This document shows, one piece after another, positions 47,216 through 57,536 of a stretch of 64,000 nucleotides of DNA (the stretch's first letter is position 1; each line of letters starts with the position of its first letter). The DNA is from Dallia pectoralis (lineage: Eukaryota; Chordata; Actinopteri; Esociformes; Umbridae), in assembly GCA_029465975.1 (NCBI GenBank), contig CM055745.1:15392812-15456811 (forward strand). Direction: 5' to 3'. The translations under genes and the position numbers were made by a program. The notes under the pieces were generated by a model. It was not told the origin of the DNA and searched no databases. It was given only the letters and a program-made list of their open reading frames with translations.

Positions 47216-47538
47216 CTTTCGCCTTTGACGCATGCACGTAAGATGGAATCGAGGTTCGATTACCTGCCCTGTGACTGAAGTGACGTCATTTCCAACAGTT
47301 TTTTACTCGTACCCGTAAACTTGACTTCGTTTTCATAGTGAAGAATTCGTAGTCGTAGAAATTGTTGTACTCATGAATGTTTACATTCACATAAAAACAC
47401 AAATGTAATTTTATTGACTCACGTGTATGAAAACGTAACTTTGCAAGCCTACGTTAATTTACACACAAATGTTTAAAAATACGAATACGAATGCTTAGAT
47501 TTGTGCATGCATCTTTTTGACAGTGATCTTACACCATA
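47048..47538 (-). repeat. Right inverted arm of the 1.8-kb element
   Basis: Reverse-complement partner of 45719-46203. It retains a perfect CRE-like TGACGTCA at about 47282-47289 and the same start codon and splice donor as the left arm. Confidence 0.9.
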
Positions 47539-47554
47539 ACATTCTGCCTAAGCT

Positions 47555-47930
47555 ACAGGTAGCTGTAAACAGGCAGCCCTCAACACCACAACCATGGTCA
47601 ATAAGGCGCAACAGCGCCTGTACTTTTCAAAGAAGCAGACGAGGGCCCATCGATCTACCAACCGCTGCACGGTCGAGAGCATTCTGACCAATTGTGCCAC
47701 AGTCTGGTACAACGGTTGCTCTGCGGCCGACCGTAAGTCCCTGCAGCAGGTGGTGAAAACAGCCCAGCTCATCATTGGTGCCCAGCTCCCCGCCATCAAA
47801 GACAAGCGCTGTTTGCGGAGACCAAGTGGCATTATCAGGGAGCCCTCACACCCGAGTCATTATCTGTTTCCCCCTTGACATCAAGGAAGCAATACAGATC
47901 TCTACCAGTCTAATGGTGAACAGCACCAAG
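47555..47930 (+). mobile_element. LINE copy E, internal ORF2 fragment
   Basis: A 94-codon frame at 47594-47878 shows the block VNKAQQRLYFSKKQ, then CTVESILTNCATVWYNGCSA and ADRKSLQQVVKTAQLIIGAQ, characteristic of the ORF2 C-terminal domain of the same LINE family as copies A and D. The reading frame breaks near 47878 and the 3' untranslated region is absent. It begins just beyond the right end of the inverted-arm element. Confidence 0.8.
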
Positions 47931-48204
47931 CAGTCATGACAATATCTGTACATGACAGAAACATCCAATAAACTTGTTCTACGGAACATTTTTATTTCCA
48001 TACATAAATGTGTGATGATGCTGACAAGCAAACTCATGCTTCATAAGTGCCGTACTGAAATGTTGCTCAAAACAAATGGGTGTAATGCTTTGTTTTGACC
48101 ACATTCTGTATCTGTGAGACAATCACTGTATATACACTTACGACCATTTCCTAACTAAGCTTGGTGTCCATGATGCAGTCTGCCTAAGAACAGGTCTTAA
48201 GGTC
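47931..48204. other. Short unannotated segment
   Basis: Nothing recognised between LINE copy E and the Harbinger-like exon. Confidence 0.4.
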
Positions 48205-48795
48205 GTCACACTTCAGGAGCGAAGCGAATAAACGACACGAAAAAGCGATATATTTAGCTTACGGTGAATTCCACCATCTGATCCAGGAGCTCAAATTATA
48301 TCACGGCCGCTTCCGCACCTATTTTAGGACGTCTGGGGTACAGTTTGATGTGCTGCTGGAGATACAGGCACCACAACTGAGGAGATACAGGCACCACAAC
48401 TGAGGAGATACAGGCACCACAACTGAGGAGATACAGGCACCACAACTGAGGAGATACAGGCACCACAACTGAGGAGATACAGGCACCACAACTGAGGAGA
48501 TACAGGCACCACAACTGAGGAAATACAGGCACCACAACTGAGGAGATACAGGCACCACAACTGAGGAGATACAGGCACCACAACTGAGGAGATACAGGCA
48601 CCACAACGGGAGGAGATACAGGCACCACAACTGAGGAGATACAGGCACCACAACTGAGGAGATACAGGCACCACAACTGAGGAGATACAGGCACCACAAC
48701 TGAGGAGATACAGGCACCACAACTGAGGAGATACATGACCAACTTTAGGGAGAAGATTGATCAGGAGCAGCTCCTAGCAGACCGTCTCAGGTAAA
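48205..48795 (+). pseudogene. PIF/Harbinger nuclease-like exon disrupted by a minisatellite
   Basis: Before the array the plus frame reads YGEFHHLIQELKLYHGRFRT then YFRTSGVQFDVLLE (about 48262-48363), matching the N-terminal region of HARBI1-like nucleases (pattern E-F-H-L-x-x-E-L ... R-F-x-x-Y-F-R-x-S ... F-D-x-L-L). After the array it resumes as RRYMTNFREKIDQEQLLADR LR and ends at a splice donor GTAAAT at 48792. That fits the conserved junction before the catalytic domain. About 390 bp of 23-bp repeats interrupt it, so this copy is dead. Assignment is by pattern memory; a profile search of Harbinger nucleases would settle it. Confidence 0.6.
48346..48736. repeat. 23-bp minisatellite inside the Harbinger-like exon, about 17 copies
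   Basis: The unit is GAGATACAGGCACCACAACT plus GAG, with a GGGAGG variant at 48606 and an A variant at 48521. The first unit reads in frame with the exon (LEIQAPQLRRY) and the last runs in frame into RYMTNFREK, so the array is a local expansion of exon sequence. Because 23 is not a multiple of three, three overlapping minus-strand frames stay open and give SPQLWCLYL-type repeats; these are artefacts. Confidence 0.95.
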
Positions 48796-49189
48796 TCATA
48801 ACTGTCATTCAACTGTCTACTCAATATCAAAAGAACAAGCATATTAGGTCATCTGTGTGAAGGTGTGTGTTGAGGTTTGGTAAAGAAGGTCATCTAAAAA
48901 AAACTGTGCCAAGTCAGAATTATTTTGAATGACCTTTACAGCCTAACCTGTGAACATGCCAGGGCATACCAGGTATGCCTTTGCCAGAGACAAACTACTA
49001 GGCACTGTGCTGGTGCATTTTACCTCACTGGCATGTGATAATGAATAGCCTATGTATATACTTAGGTCAGGGCACTACCGTGATTCATTTTGCTGCAGAA
49101 AACAACCTTGAAGCAGAATAAATAAGTCAGTTACTTTGTTGTCATTGGACAATACAATACAGCACAAAAAATTGCAGTTGGCATGTCCG
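48796..49189. other. AT-rich DNA, nothing recognised
   Basis: If the upstream exon is real this would be its intron; no following exon was found. Confidence 0.35.
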
Positions 49190-49344
49190 TGAAGACCTCA
49201 GCCACCTGCCCAGCACATGCTCTGACCACACACGTCAGGACCAGCTGCCTTCCGTGCGTTCACCCTGCTGAGTGCAGACGATACCTCTGCGATGGACAGA
49301 CTGAAGGGGGAGCTCCAATTTAATGGCTGGGTCTTTGTTGTCCC

Positions 49345-49393
49345 TGTCGAAGCGGGCATAAAAGGTCCCTGTCGAAGCGGGCATAAAAGGTCT
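49345..49393. repeat. 25-bp tandem duplication in LINE copy B
   Basis: CCTGTCGAAGCGGGCATAAA plus AGGTC occurs twice in a row with no change. It may be the first step of another minisatellite within the LINE body. Confidence 0.9.
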
Positions 49394-49449
49394 TCAGCTC
49401 GTTGGTAATGGAGACATCCGTGGCTGAGGGGGAAAGGTCCTTGGGTCGG

Positions 49450-50150
49450 TAGTCAGTGGAGTCTGAGTGGAGGATGTATATGATTCAATATGGGAGTCAG
49501 TGGTAGTCTGAGTGGAGGATGTATATGATTCAGTATGGGAGTCAGTGGTAGTCTGAGTGGAGGATGTATATGATTCAGTATGGGAGTCAGTGGTAGTCTG
49601 AGTGGAGGATCTATATGATTCAATATGGGAGTCAGTGGTAGTCTGAGTGGAGGATCTATATGATTCAATATGGGAGTCAGTGGTAGTCTGAGTGGAGGAT
49701 GTATATGATTCAATATGGGAGTCAGTGGTAGTCTGAGTGGAGGATGTATATGATTCAGTATGGGAGTCAGTGGTAGTCTGAGTGGAGGATGTATATGATT
49801 CACTATGGGAGTCAGTGGTAGTCTGAGTGGAGGATGTATATGATTCAATATGGGAGTCAGTGGTAGTCTGAGTGCAGGATGCATATGATTCAATATGGGA
49901 GTCAGTGGTAGTCTGAGTGGAGGATGTATATGATTCAATATGGGAGTCAGTGGTAGTCTGAGTGGAGGATGTATATGATTCAGTATGGGAGTCAGTGGTA
50001 GTATGAGTGTAGGATGTATATGATTCAATATGGGAGTCAGTGGTAGTCTGAGTGGAGGATGTATATGATTCAATATGGGAGTTAGTGGTAGTCTGAGTGG
50101 AGGATGTATATGATTAAGTATCAATATGGGAGTCAGTGGTAGTCTGAGCG
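49450..50150 (-). repeat. 45-bp minisatellite in LINE copy B, about 15 copies
   Basis: GTCTGAGTGGAGGATGTATA recurs every 45 bp from 49461 to 50091, with the last spacing (50091 to 50142) 51 bp because that unit has 6 extra bases. It is the reverse complement of the array in copy A. The 249-codon minus-strand frame at 49453-50202 is the LINE frame kept open by the 45-bp period. Confidence 0.95.
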
Positions 50151-50630
50151 GCAAACTGACTCCAGTCTGTGTGTTGAAACTGGATCTGTAGGTGTCACAC
50201 ACTTGATGATGGGTAGGTACCCTGGTAGCATTAGCAGTGAGCGATGTTCAGACTGACCCATGTGGGGGAGGGAGATAGCTTTGTAAGCCTCCAGACTGTT
50301 AGTGTACACATGGTCAAGTGTATTGTCTCATGTTTTCAAGCAGGAGACACTTTGGTGGAATTTGGGAAGGCTGGAGTGCTTTACATCCCCTGAAACAATT
50401 ATAAGGGCATCAGGATGTGCAGTCTGTTTGAATGCTAACGGCAGCCTGCTGCTCTTACATCGCTAGCTTAGCCGTAGCATCTGGTGGAATGTAGGCTGTG
50501 GAGACAACAATAGACGTGAACTCTCTAGGCAAGTGAAAGGGTCTGCAGCTAATCATTAGATATCCCAGATTGGCAGAGCAGTGACTCCAGATGAGGTTAG
50601 TGCTGGTTCACCACGCGTCATACGAAATTT

Positions 50631-51267
50631 AAGACCTGTATGACAGTATTTTAATAAGAAGGTGTTCTGAAAGCAAATAGTGGCCTCGCAACGTATTCGG
50701 TCATTGATAATAATATACGGTAGGATATTTTTGTTATTTTGTCCACCATTTTATTGATGCATTACTACAATGAAAGAATGGTTTAATCATTAGATTCATT
50801 CATTTAAATTCCCCATTTCTGACATAGATATAATTATTACCATAAGTGTGTATACGTACAAACATGGTGGTAGGTGCCTTTTGCGTAGCACAGACGTCTT
50901 TAGCGTTTCAAGCAGAACAAAATAGACAGAAAAAAAATCACAGACCTTTCATCTGTTGGCAAAAATGTGAGTACATGAATGTGCATGGGTAGAAACTAAT
51001 GACCTAAATAATGTTTTAAAAAAGCCAAACTAACAATTTTGTGATAGAATTCTGTCACAAATGGTATTTCAGTAAACATTACGTACCCAAACAAGGTGAC
51101 CTTGCAGATGTTCAGGAATGGTTCTGCCAAACATTTACGAAATGTGTGCAGTGTGCCTTACACATGTCTTCCTGGGGTCAGGGAAACAGATTTCCGAAAG
51201 AGGAAGGATGGGAACAATGTCCTTTGGGTGTTTATAGTTTATTTTGTCAAGAGAAACATGTATTAAG
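50631..51267. other. AT-rich DNA, nothing recognised
   Basis: A 93-codon frame at 51041-51322 runs into the hAT end and has no domains. Confidence 0.35.
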
Positions 51268-51275
51268 TCTAAGCC

Positions 51276-52449
51276 CAGTGTTGTGCCTGAACGCGTTCAT
51301 ATTTTGGGCGAACGTGAACTGAACGTACTGCTTTACTGGCTGATGAACGTTCCTGTGAACTCGTTCATTCTGGTGTCTTTGAACCGCACGTTCACTTAGT
51401 TTACCCTCGTTTAATAGGATGCCAGATTTCTATAGTGCCTTCTTTGCGCAAACCCGACAACAACAGATATTAATATGTATCGGAAAAAACACCCAATCTG
51501 GCAACATCAGCCACTAGTGTCGCACCGCCGCGTCATCATTAAAATAAAAACCAAAAGTATCTATGAGCGACAAAGGAGCAAGGAGGCGTCGAATTGTACT
51601 TTTAATGAGTTTTATGACAAGGTCGGTGAGGATGGGCAAAATCTGACGTTTTTGTGCAAACTTTGCCCGCCGGGTTTTAAAAATAAAATCCACACATCAA
51701 TATCATCCAAAGCAACCTGAAACGGCATATTGAATTAAAGTACAATCAACGACAAAAACCAAAGACAGATCCTCGATCCAATCAACCCAGATCCCGATAA
51801 CTGCCTACAGTAGCGGCTCCGTTGTCATCTCCCAGCCGCAGCTGGACAACCTGGTGGTGCAGTATATTGTCGGAGACCTGCAGCCTTTGAGTAAAGTGCC
51901 CAGCTTTCGTTAACCTAATTAAGGGGTTGCAGCCATCCAAAAACGTGCCATCAAGAAAGAAGGTACAGACACTGTTAAACCCACAACACTGTTAACCCCA
52001 TAAAACACAACACTGCCCTGCCCTCAAGCGCTCCAGTAGAGAGGCTCCTCAGCATCGGTGGTCTAATATTCAGGAATAAACAGTGATTACATTACAATAT
52101 TATTATTGGTAATAATTACAGTAAATACCCAGTCTCAATCAATAGTTATTGGTGATATTATTATAGTGCTGGGTTTCAATATAAACATGTCCAATTATTT
52201 CAGTGATTGCCTCAGCTCACAATTGCTTTAATAGATATTACTGTGATCATTTTTGCCATGATAATCATGATGTTAATAGTTCTTGTTCTTCATGTCTGTG
52301 GTTCTATATGGGCTCTGGCAATAATATGGGAAAAAGAACTATAAATGAACTAGTTCAAAATTTGAACTATGAACTGAACTAGTTCATTTTAAAATGTGTG
52401 AACTGAACTTTGAACTAGTTCATGTAGAAAGTGAACTTTCCCAACACTG
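51276..52449 (+). mobile_element. Internally deleted hAT transposon with perfect 8-bp target duplication
   Basis: The element begins CAGTGTTGTGCCTGAACGCG and ends CCCAACACTG. TCTAAGCC flanks it exactly at 51268-51275 and 52450-52457, the 8-bp duplication typical of hAT. Subterminal regions carry many GAACTAGTTC/GAACGTTC palindromic motifs. The 1.17-kb interior holds fragments of a hAT transposase, so this is a non-autonomous deletion derivative. Confidence 0.92.
51475..52080 (+). pseudogene. hAT transposase remnants
   Basis: A frame at 51475-51720, continued out of frame to about 51745, shows a BED-type zinc finger pattern: FLCKLCPPG with two Cys, then SNLKRHIELKYN with the His. Near 51838-51905 QLDNLVVQYIVGDLQPLS resembles the region after the finger. 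Near 52010-52080 ALKRSSREAPQHRW in broken frame corresponds to the C-terminal dimerisation block (the in-frame reading PSSAPVERLLSIGG-like). The catalytic DDE core is deleted. Confidence 0.7.
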
Positions 52450-52659
52450 TCTAAGCCACACTCTGGTGAATGGTATAAACACACAGCAATGAGGTTTGAG
52501 TAATCAGAGACACTTCACTGTCATTTAGATGAGAGTGAATTACCTTGCCTTGTAGACGTAATCCAATAAACTTTTATTGTGAAGTGAGTTCTTTGTCTAC
52601 GTCTTACCTAATTAATGGGTTCAACTCGGTGGAATTCCAACACAGATGGGACATTAACA

Positions 52660-52827
52660 GTTCCCTATCAGGGAACTTCGAGCTGCGTGAAAACGCTATG
52701 GGAACAATCTGCGTGAGTGTGTCATGAAAGACATGTGTAATCAGTCCAATGGCGTGACGGAACGTCACAGATGGGTGACGTCGCGACCAGGAAATCATAA
52801 AGCACCCCTAATTACCGGCACCTTCAG
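52660..52827 (+). repeat. DIRS left inverted repeat
   Basis: From GTTCCCTATCAGGGAACTTC to GGCACCTTCAG. It is the reverse complement of 57689-57835 with scattered changes, sharing GGTCGCGACGTCAC-type blocks. It includes an internal palindrome GTTCCCTATCAGGGAAC. Confidence 0.9.
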
Positions 52828-52919
52828 TTTTCTGTTGCTTCAGCAAGTTCATGTTGTGATAGAGTCCTCGCGGTTTTTAGCTGCCTAATCAGAAAGTTTC
52901 TTTACATTTTATGTACAAG

Positions 52920-54240
52920 AATTTGACCGTGATTTTGGCAACCGAGCAGCGTTTTAGACAGTGTGCTCCTCCCTGCAACTGCTTTCTCACGGGACGTGGT
53001 TTGTTTGGGAGCGGAGCATGCCCAGTTAGCCTTTGATGAGGCTAGCTGTAAGCATTGTGACCGTCTTCCCATGCGACTCTCACATGGCACTTTTTCAGGA
53101 AAGCGGCTCGGTTCGCGCTCCCCGCGGCTCAGGTCCCGCCGCTGCCGAGGCACGGCGTCGACTGGCGTCGTGGGGTTCGCAAGTGGATCCAGCGGGTGGG
53201 TCTGAGACGGCGTCGGCATTTTCTCGGTCTTCGTCTGCTAGAGCCAGTGCCTCAGTTTGGGATTCGGAAGCACGCGCTGGGGTTTCTTCCGCCCAGGATG
53301 AGGCACCTTTTTATCAGCAGTCCAGTTCTGAGGAGCTAGATGCTGAAAGCCTCGAGGCGGATTGTTGATTCAGTCACCCGCGAACGAGGAGCTGCTGGAG
53401 GTACTCACCCGAGCTGTGGAAAAGCTCAACATCGAGTGGCCGGCCTACAGGCAGGAGTCTGCTTCAATCAGTAAGTTGAACTAAAGATTTTTGCCTTCCC
53501 TTGCTTTACCTCCCCGCCGGTGTTTGCCTTTCTTCCCGGACCGCCTCACCGAGGTGTCGAGGTCCTGGAAAAGGCCAGTGTCGTCCCGGATATTTAATCC
53601 GCGGACAAACATGTATTCGAATGTGGCCGAGGCTAATATTTTTGGATACGGAGCGATGGCTATTGCGGAGGAGATACTGGCTAGCCATTTATCTCCCGCG
53701 GCATCGTCTCCTAGGACACCGGCATTGCCCTCATAGCCGTTGAAGACTACTTCAGCGCTGGTGGGCAAAGCTTACTCGGCGGCGGGCCAGGCGGCTTCCT
53801 GCCTGCATACTATGTCTATTTTACAGGCATATTAGGCAGAGCTGCTTAGCGACGTGGCTCAGGGGGAGAATTTAAGTCCTGACTTCGTCAGGCAGCAGAT
53901 TTGTCTCTTGGTGCCACTAAGGAGACGGCCAAATCAGTGGGCCGGTCTATGGCAGCCTTGGTGGCAACGGAGAGGCATCTCCGGTTGAGCCTCTAACATG
54001 AGAGATAGGGAGAAAACCTTCCTTTTGGTCGCACCTCTGTCACCCGAGGGCCTCTTTGGACACGCAATTGACTCTGTCATCGAGAGGTTCCAGGAGGAGA
54101 AAAGGCAGGCGGCTGCTTTCCAGAAATTCCTTCCCCGTCGTAGTCACGTTGCAGGGGCTGTCGGACGGGGGCAGCCCCGCCCGTCGTCTAGCGCAGCACA
54201 CGGTGAAAAGGCGTTTCTACTACCTACACCTACACTGCTG
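52920..54240 (+). pseudogene. DIRS gag-like ORF relic
   Basis: Gag-like protein would package the RNA intermediate. Plus-strand frames, broken by stops and shifts, give a Ser/Ala-rich N-terminal stretch (53033-53368), then TNMYSNVAEANIFGYGAMAI and AEEILASHLSPAASSP (53605-53733), and finally EKTFLLVAPLSPEGLFGHAI followed by VIERFQEEKRQAAAFQKFLP (53998-54150). The order and motifs match fish DIRS gag proteins from memory. Stops near 53367, 53735 and 53832 show it is not functional. Confidence 0.75.
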
Positions 54241-54261
54241 TCCATGTGACGTTTCTATTCA

Positions 54262-55090
54262 ATATTAATATAATTGTCCTCTACCGTCCACCGGGAGCCC
54301 CCGGGGTCTTTCTCGAAGAGCTCGACACCCTGATTAGCGAATTTCCCGATGACGACACACCGCTTGTCCTGCTAGGTGACTTCAACCTGCCAACGACCAC
54401 ATTCAACACCTTCTTAGGCTCATCCGTCCTACCCCTCCTCTCATCGTTCGGCCTCAGCCTCACCCAGTCAACGGCGACTCACATCGCAGGCAATGTGTTG
54501 GACCTTGTCTTCACCAGATGCTGCCCGCTGACCAACTTTAAGACCACACCCCTACCGCTATCAGACCACTTCCTAGTATCATTTTCCCTCTCCCTCTCTT
54601 CTCGTGCATCATCAACTCCCAGCCTGGTGGTGGGTCGCATGAACACACGATCCCTCTCCCCATCTGATCTTGCTGCTTCTGTTCTTTCATCCCTCCCGTC
54701 TCCCGAATCCTTCTCCCTCCTGTCTACGGAATCTGCCTCTTCCACCCTTCTAGCATCGCTATCTACATCCTATGACTCGCTCTGCCCTCTTTCCTCCCGG
54801 CCAGCCCGAGCCGCACCTCCTGTGCCGTGGCTAAATGAAACCCTACGTAGCCACAGGAGAGAACTTCGTGCAGCCGAGCGGAAATGGAGATCCACCAAAA
54901 TTCAAAGCGACTTGGCTTCCTCCAGTCCCTCCACACCGCCTTCAACTCTAATCTGACCACCGCTAAAGCTGCTTTCTATCACCGGAAATTCCAGGACTCC
55001 GCTTCCAACGCTAAAAAAGCTCTTCTCCACCTTCTCCACACTCCTCAGCCCTCCTCCACCTCCTCCGTCATCGTCCCTTTCAGCTGACAA
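54262..55090 (+). pseudogene. L2 endonuclease (C-terminal part) and linker
   Basis: The frame at 54246-54956 shows YRPPGAP, LVLLGDFNLPTT (catalytic Asp-Phe-Asn block), NVLDLVFTR and LPLSDHFLVSFSLSL (SDH block), then the linker SRPARAAPPVPWLNETLRSH. It shifts frame near 54905 into a frame with HTAFNSNLTTAKAAFYHRKF and shifts again near 55085. The N-terminal portion of the endonuclease is absent. Confidence 0.85.
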
Positions 55091-55099
55091 CTTTCTTAC

Positions 55100-56765
55100 C
55101 CACTTTCAACAGAAAGTGGACAACATTCGAGCATCATTCACCCATCCGCCAGAAATCGCTATTTCCCCTCACGCTGACTCTGTCCCTGGTCTGAGTTCCT
55201 TCTCCACGCTCAGTCCGGAAGACACCCTGCAACTGGTCCAATCCAGCCGTCCGACAACATGCCCGCTTGACCCTATCCCTTCCCCACTCCTCCAGTCCAT
55301 CTCCACGGACCTTCTTCCATATCTCACATCTCTAATAAACACTTCTCTAACCTCAGGATGTGTCCCTTCTGACTTCAAGATGGCCAGAGTGACTCCGCTC
55401 CTCAAGAAACCGTCTCTCGACCCGTCGGATGTCAACAACTACAGACCTGTGTCCCTGTTATCCTTCCTTTCCAAAACGCTTGAACGCGTCGTAGCTGACC
55501 AACTGTCCTCCTACCTCTCGCAGAACAATCTCCTGGACCCTAACCAGTCAGGATTCAAGACGGGCCACTCAACTGAAACAGCGCTGCTCTGTGTAACTGA
55601 AGCCCTACGCAAGGCTCAAGCCAACTCTCTCTCCTCTGTTCTCATTCTACTAGACCTATCTGCTGCCTTCGACACAGTAAACCATCAGATCCTGCTCTCC
55701 ACCCTCTCTGACCTGGGGATCTCAGGAGCGGTGCATTCCTGGTTTTCCTCGTACTTGTCGGACCGTTTTTACCAGGTGGTGTGGCGAGGCACGCCGTCGA
55801 ACATGCAGCCCCTGGTCACTGGGGTCCCCCAAGGATCGGTCCTAGGCCCTCTCCTTTTCTCCTTATACACCAGGTCTCTTGGCTCTGTCATATCCTCACA
55901 TGGCCTCTCCTATCACTGCTATGCTGATGATACCCAACTATTTTTCTCATTCCCACAGTCTGAAACCCAGGTGGCATCCCGTATCTCTGCATGTCTGACT
56001 GACATCTCGGCCTGGATGTCTGCACACCATCTGAAACTCAACCTAGGTAAAACTTAACTGCTCTTCTTCAAAGGAAGAGCCTGCCCGCTCCAGGATCTGT
56101 CCATTACGGTGGACAACGTCACAGTCCCTGCTACCCAATGTGGGAAAAACCTTGGCGTGACCCTTGACAACTCCCTCTCATTTTCTGCACACATCAAGGC
56201 GGTGTCCCGGTCTTGCAGGTACATGCTCTACAACATTCGGAAAGTAAGGCCGTATCTTACGCAGGAAGCCGCACAAGTGCTGATCCAGGCACTTATCATC
56301 TCCCGTCTCGACTACTGCAACTCCCTCCTGGCTGGTCTCCAGGTGTGCGCCATCAAACCCCTGCAACTCATTCAAAATGCAGCAGCCCGCCTGATCTTCA
56401 ATCTACCAAAGTTCTCCCACGTCACTCAGCTGTTCCGCACACTACACTGGCTCCCGGTCGAAGCACGCATCCACTACAAAACCATGGTGCTAGCCTATGG
56501 GGCAGCAAGAGGAACCGCCCCCTCCTACATCCAGTCACTAATCAAGCCGTACACACCCACGCGAGCACTTCGTTCTGCCACCTCAGGCCTCTTGGTAGTG
56601 CCATCCCTACGGGAGGGCAACTCTCGATCTGCTCAGTCTAAATTGTTCTCCGTGCTTGCCCCGCAATGGTGGAACAACTCCACTCTGGAGATCAGATCAT
56701 CGGACTCTCTACCAATCTTCAAAAAACGTCTAAAAACATTCCTCTTCAAACTGTACCTCCAGTAG
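55100..56765 (+). pseudogene. L2 reverse transcriptase with one nonsense codon
   Basis: RT copies LINE RNA at the nicked target. The frame at 55116-56057 contains ARVTPLLKKPSLDPSDVNNY (fingers), NQSGFKTGHSTETALL, motif A LILLDLSAAFDTVNHQIL, motif B GVPQGSVLGPLLFSLY and motif C YHCYADDTQLFF with both aspartates. TAA at 56056 replaces a sense codon after LNLGKT; translation continues in the same frame as LLFFKGRACPLQD. The C-terminal domain (56109-56765) ends LPIFKKRLKTFLFKLYLQ. With that one stop and the upstream shifts this copy is inactive but only mildly decayed. Confidence 0.9.
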
Positions 56766-57012
56766 CTCCATGAATGGAGCTCCACAACTCTCGACTGTTC
56801 GAAACTTCACTACCGAATCATTCTTCTACGATTATCACCCATTCCTCCTCTCCTAGCACCCCTTCTATCTCTAGCACTTCCCCCTGCACCCACCCAGGAA
56901 CAATGTACTTATTGCCTTTTTGATGTGTGTTTTAGCTATATGTGAAATGCCTGCACTTATTGTAAGTCGCTCTGGATAAGAGCGTCTGCTAAATGCGCAA
57001 AATGTAAATGTA

Positions 57013-57434
57013 CACCGGGTTATGTTCCTAAGGTCCCAACTAATACTGTTGGACCTATTGTGCTCCAAGCCTTTTGTCCTCCTCCCTTTCTGACTTCGGA
57101 CCAGAAGAAGCATAACCTCCTCTGCCGGGTGAGGGCCTTAGACGCCTACGTCCACAGAACTGCCCTGTGGAGGCTATCCGAACAATTGTTTGTGTTCTTC
57201 GGACCACCCAAGAAAGGGGGTCCTGTGTCTAAACAGAAGATGAGCAAGTGGGTGGTTGAGGCCATCTCACTTGCCTACGAGTCGGCTGGTCAGCTTTCAC
57301 CTTTGGCTGTTCGAGCCCACTCGACCAGGAGTATGGCGGCTTCAAAAGCCCTTTTGTCAGGCAAGGTTTCACTAAATGACACTTGTGTTGCGGCAGGCTG
57401 GTCCTCACCGCACACGTTCGTGAGGTTTTACTAG
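57013..57434 (+). pseudogene. DIRS tyrosine recombinase, C-terminal catalytic part
   Basis: Tyrosine recombinase integrates the circular DNA intermediate without target duplication. The frame to 57434 shows RALDAYVHRTALWRLSEQLF, KMSKWVVEAISLAYESAG, the H-x-x-R box (RAHSTRSMAASKALL) and the terminal WSSPHTFVRFY with the nucleophilic tyrosine two codons before the stop. The R, H-x-x-R and Y residues all appear present in this segment. The N-terminal part and the other DIRS domains are missing because of the central deletion and the L2 insertion. Confidence 0.9.
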
Positions 57435-57536
57435 CTTGACTTTAGCTCCACGCCAGGAGCACAGGTGCTTTCATCCGAATGTGCGCTCTGACTTCACATG
57501 GCGGACACTGGCTCGTATGGCAAAGTGGGTATTGGC

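Larger units (their letters stand above)
45719..47538. mobile_element. DNA element with ~490-bp terminal inverted repeats
   Basis: The element starts TATGGTGTAAGATCACTGTC and ends with its complement. The left arm 45719-46203 and right arm 47048-47538 are highly similar over their whole length, separated by an 844-bp centre. A 6-bp direct repeat ACATTC flanks it (45713-45718 and 47539-47544). Each arm contains the same promoter-like block and a first exon starting MAN. No transposase is recognised. Long arms with a 6-bp duplication do not fit hAT, Tc1 or Harbinger; the superfamily is unresolved. It lies next to LINE fragment E. Confidence 0.8.
49190..50630 (-). mobile_element. LINE copy B (same family as A and C), minus strand
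   Basis: On the minus strand, 50630-50200 is the endonuclease region (the block with TTCCACCAGATGCTACGGCT, then GGGTCAGTCTGAACATCGCT, a mutated SDH motif). The 45-bp array follows (50150-49450), then a segment between endonuclease and RT (49450-49190) with a 25-bp tandem duplication. The 25-bp segment that is expanded in copy A is single here (50195-50220). No intact frame remains. Confidence 0.75.
54262..57012 (+). mobile_element. L2-clade LINE, 5' truncated, nested in the DIRS element
   Basis: It begins inside the endonuclease (VLYRPPGAPG near 54280) and ends with the L2-type tail TGTAAGTCGCTCTGGATAAG / AGCGTCTGCTAAATG then AAATGTAAATG repeats (56961-57012). DIRS sequence resumes at 57013. 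The same tail, diverged, ends the SINE at 955-1102. Reading frames are broken by a few shifts and one nonsense codon, fewer than in the DIRS gag, so the L2 insertion is younger than the decay of its host. Confidence 0.9.

Noticed and set aside
45719..47538. Polinton/Maverick element
   Set aside because: A 6-bp duplication and long inverted repeats fit, but the ends do not start with AG, the size is only 1.8 kb and no polymerase, integrase or capsid genes are present.
48296..48742. Three overlapping minus-strand repeat proteins (SPQLWCLYL type)
   Set aside because: A 23-bp array without stops stays open in all three frames; the real coding trace is on the plus strand.
49453..50202. 249-codon repeat-protein gene on the minus strand
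   Set aside because: Same 45-bp LINE-derived array as in copy A, in reverse orientation.
55169..55438. Minus-strand frame inside the L2 element
   Set aside because: Antisense shadow of the L2 reverse transcriptase.
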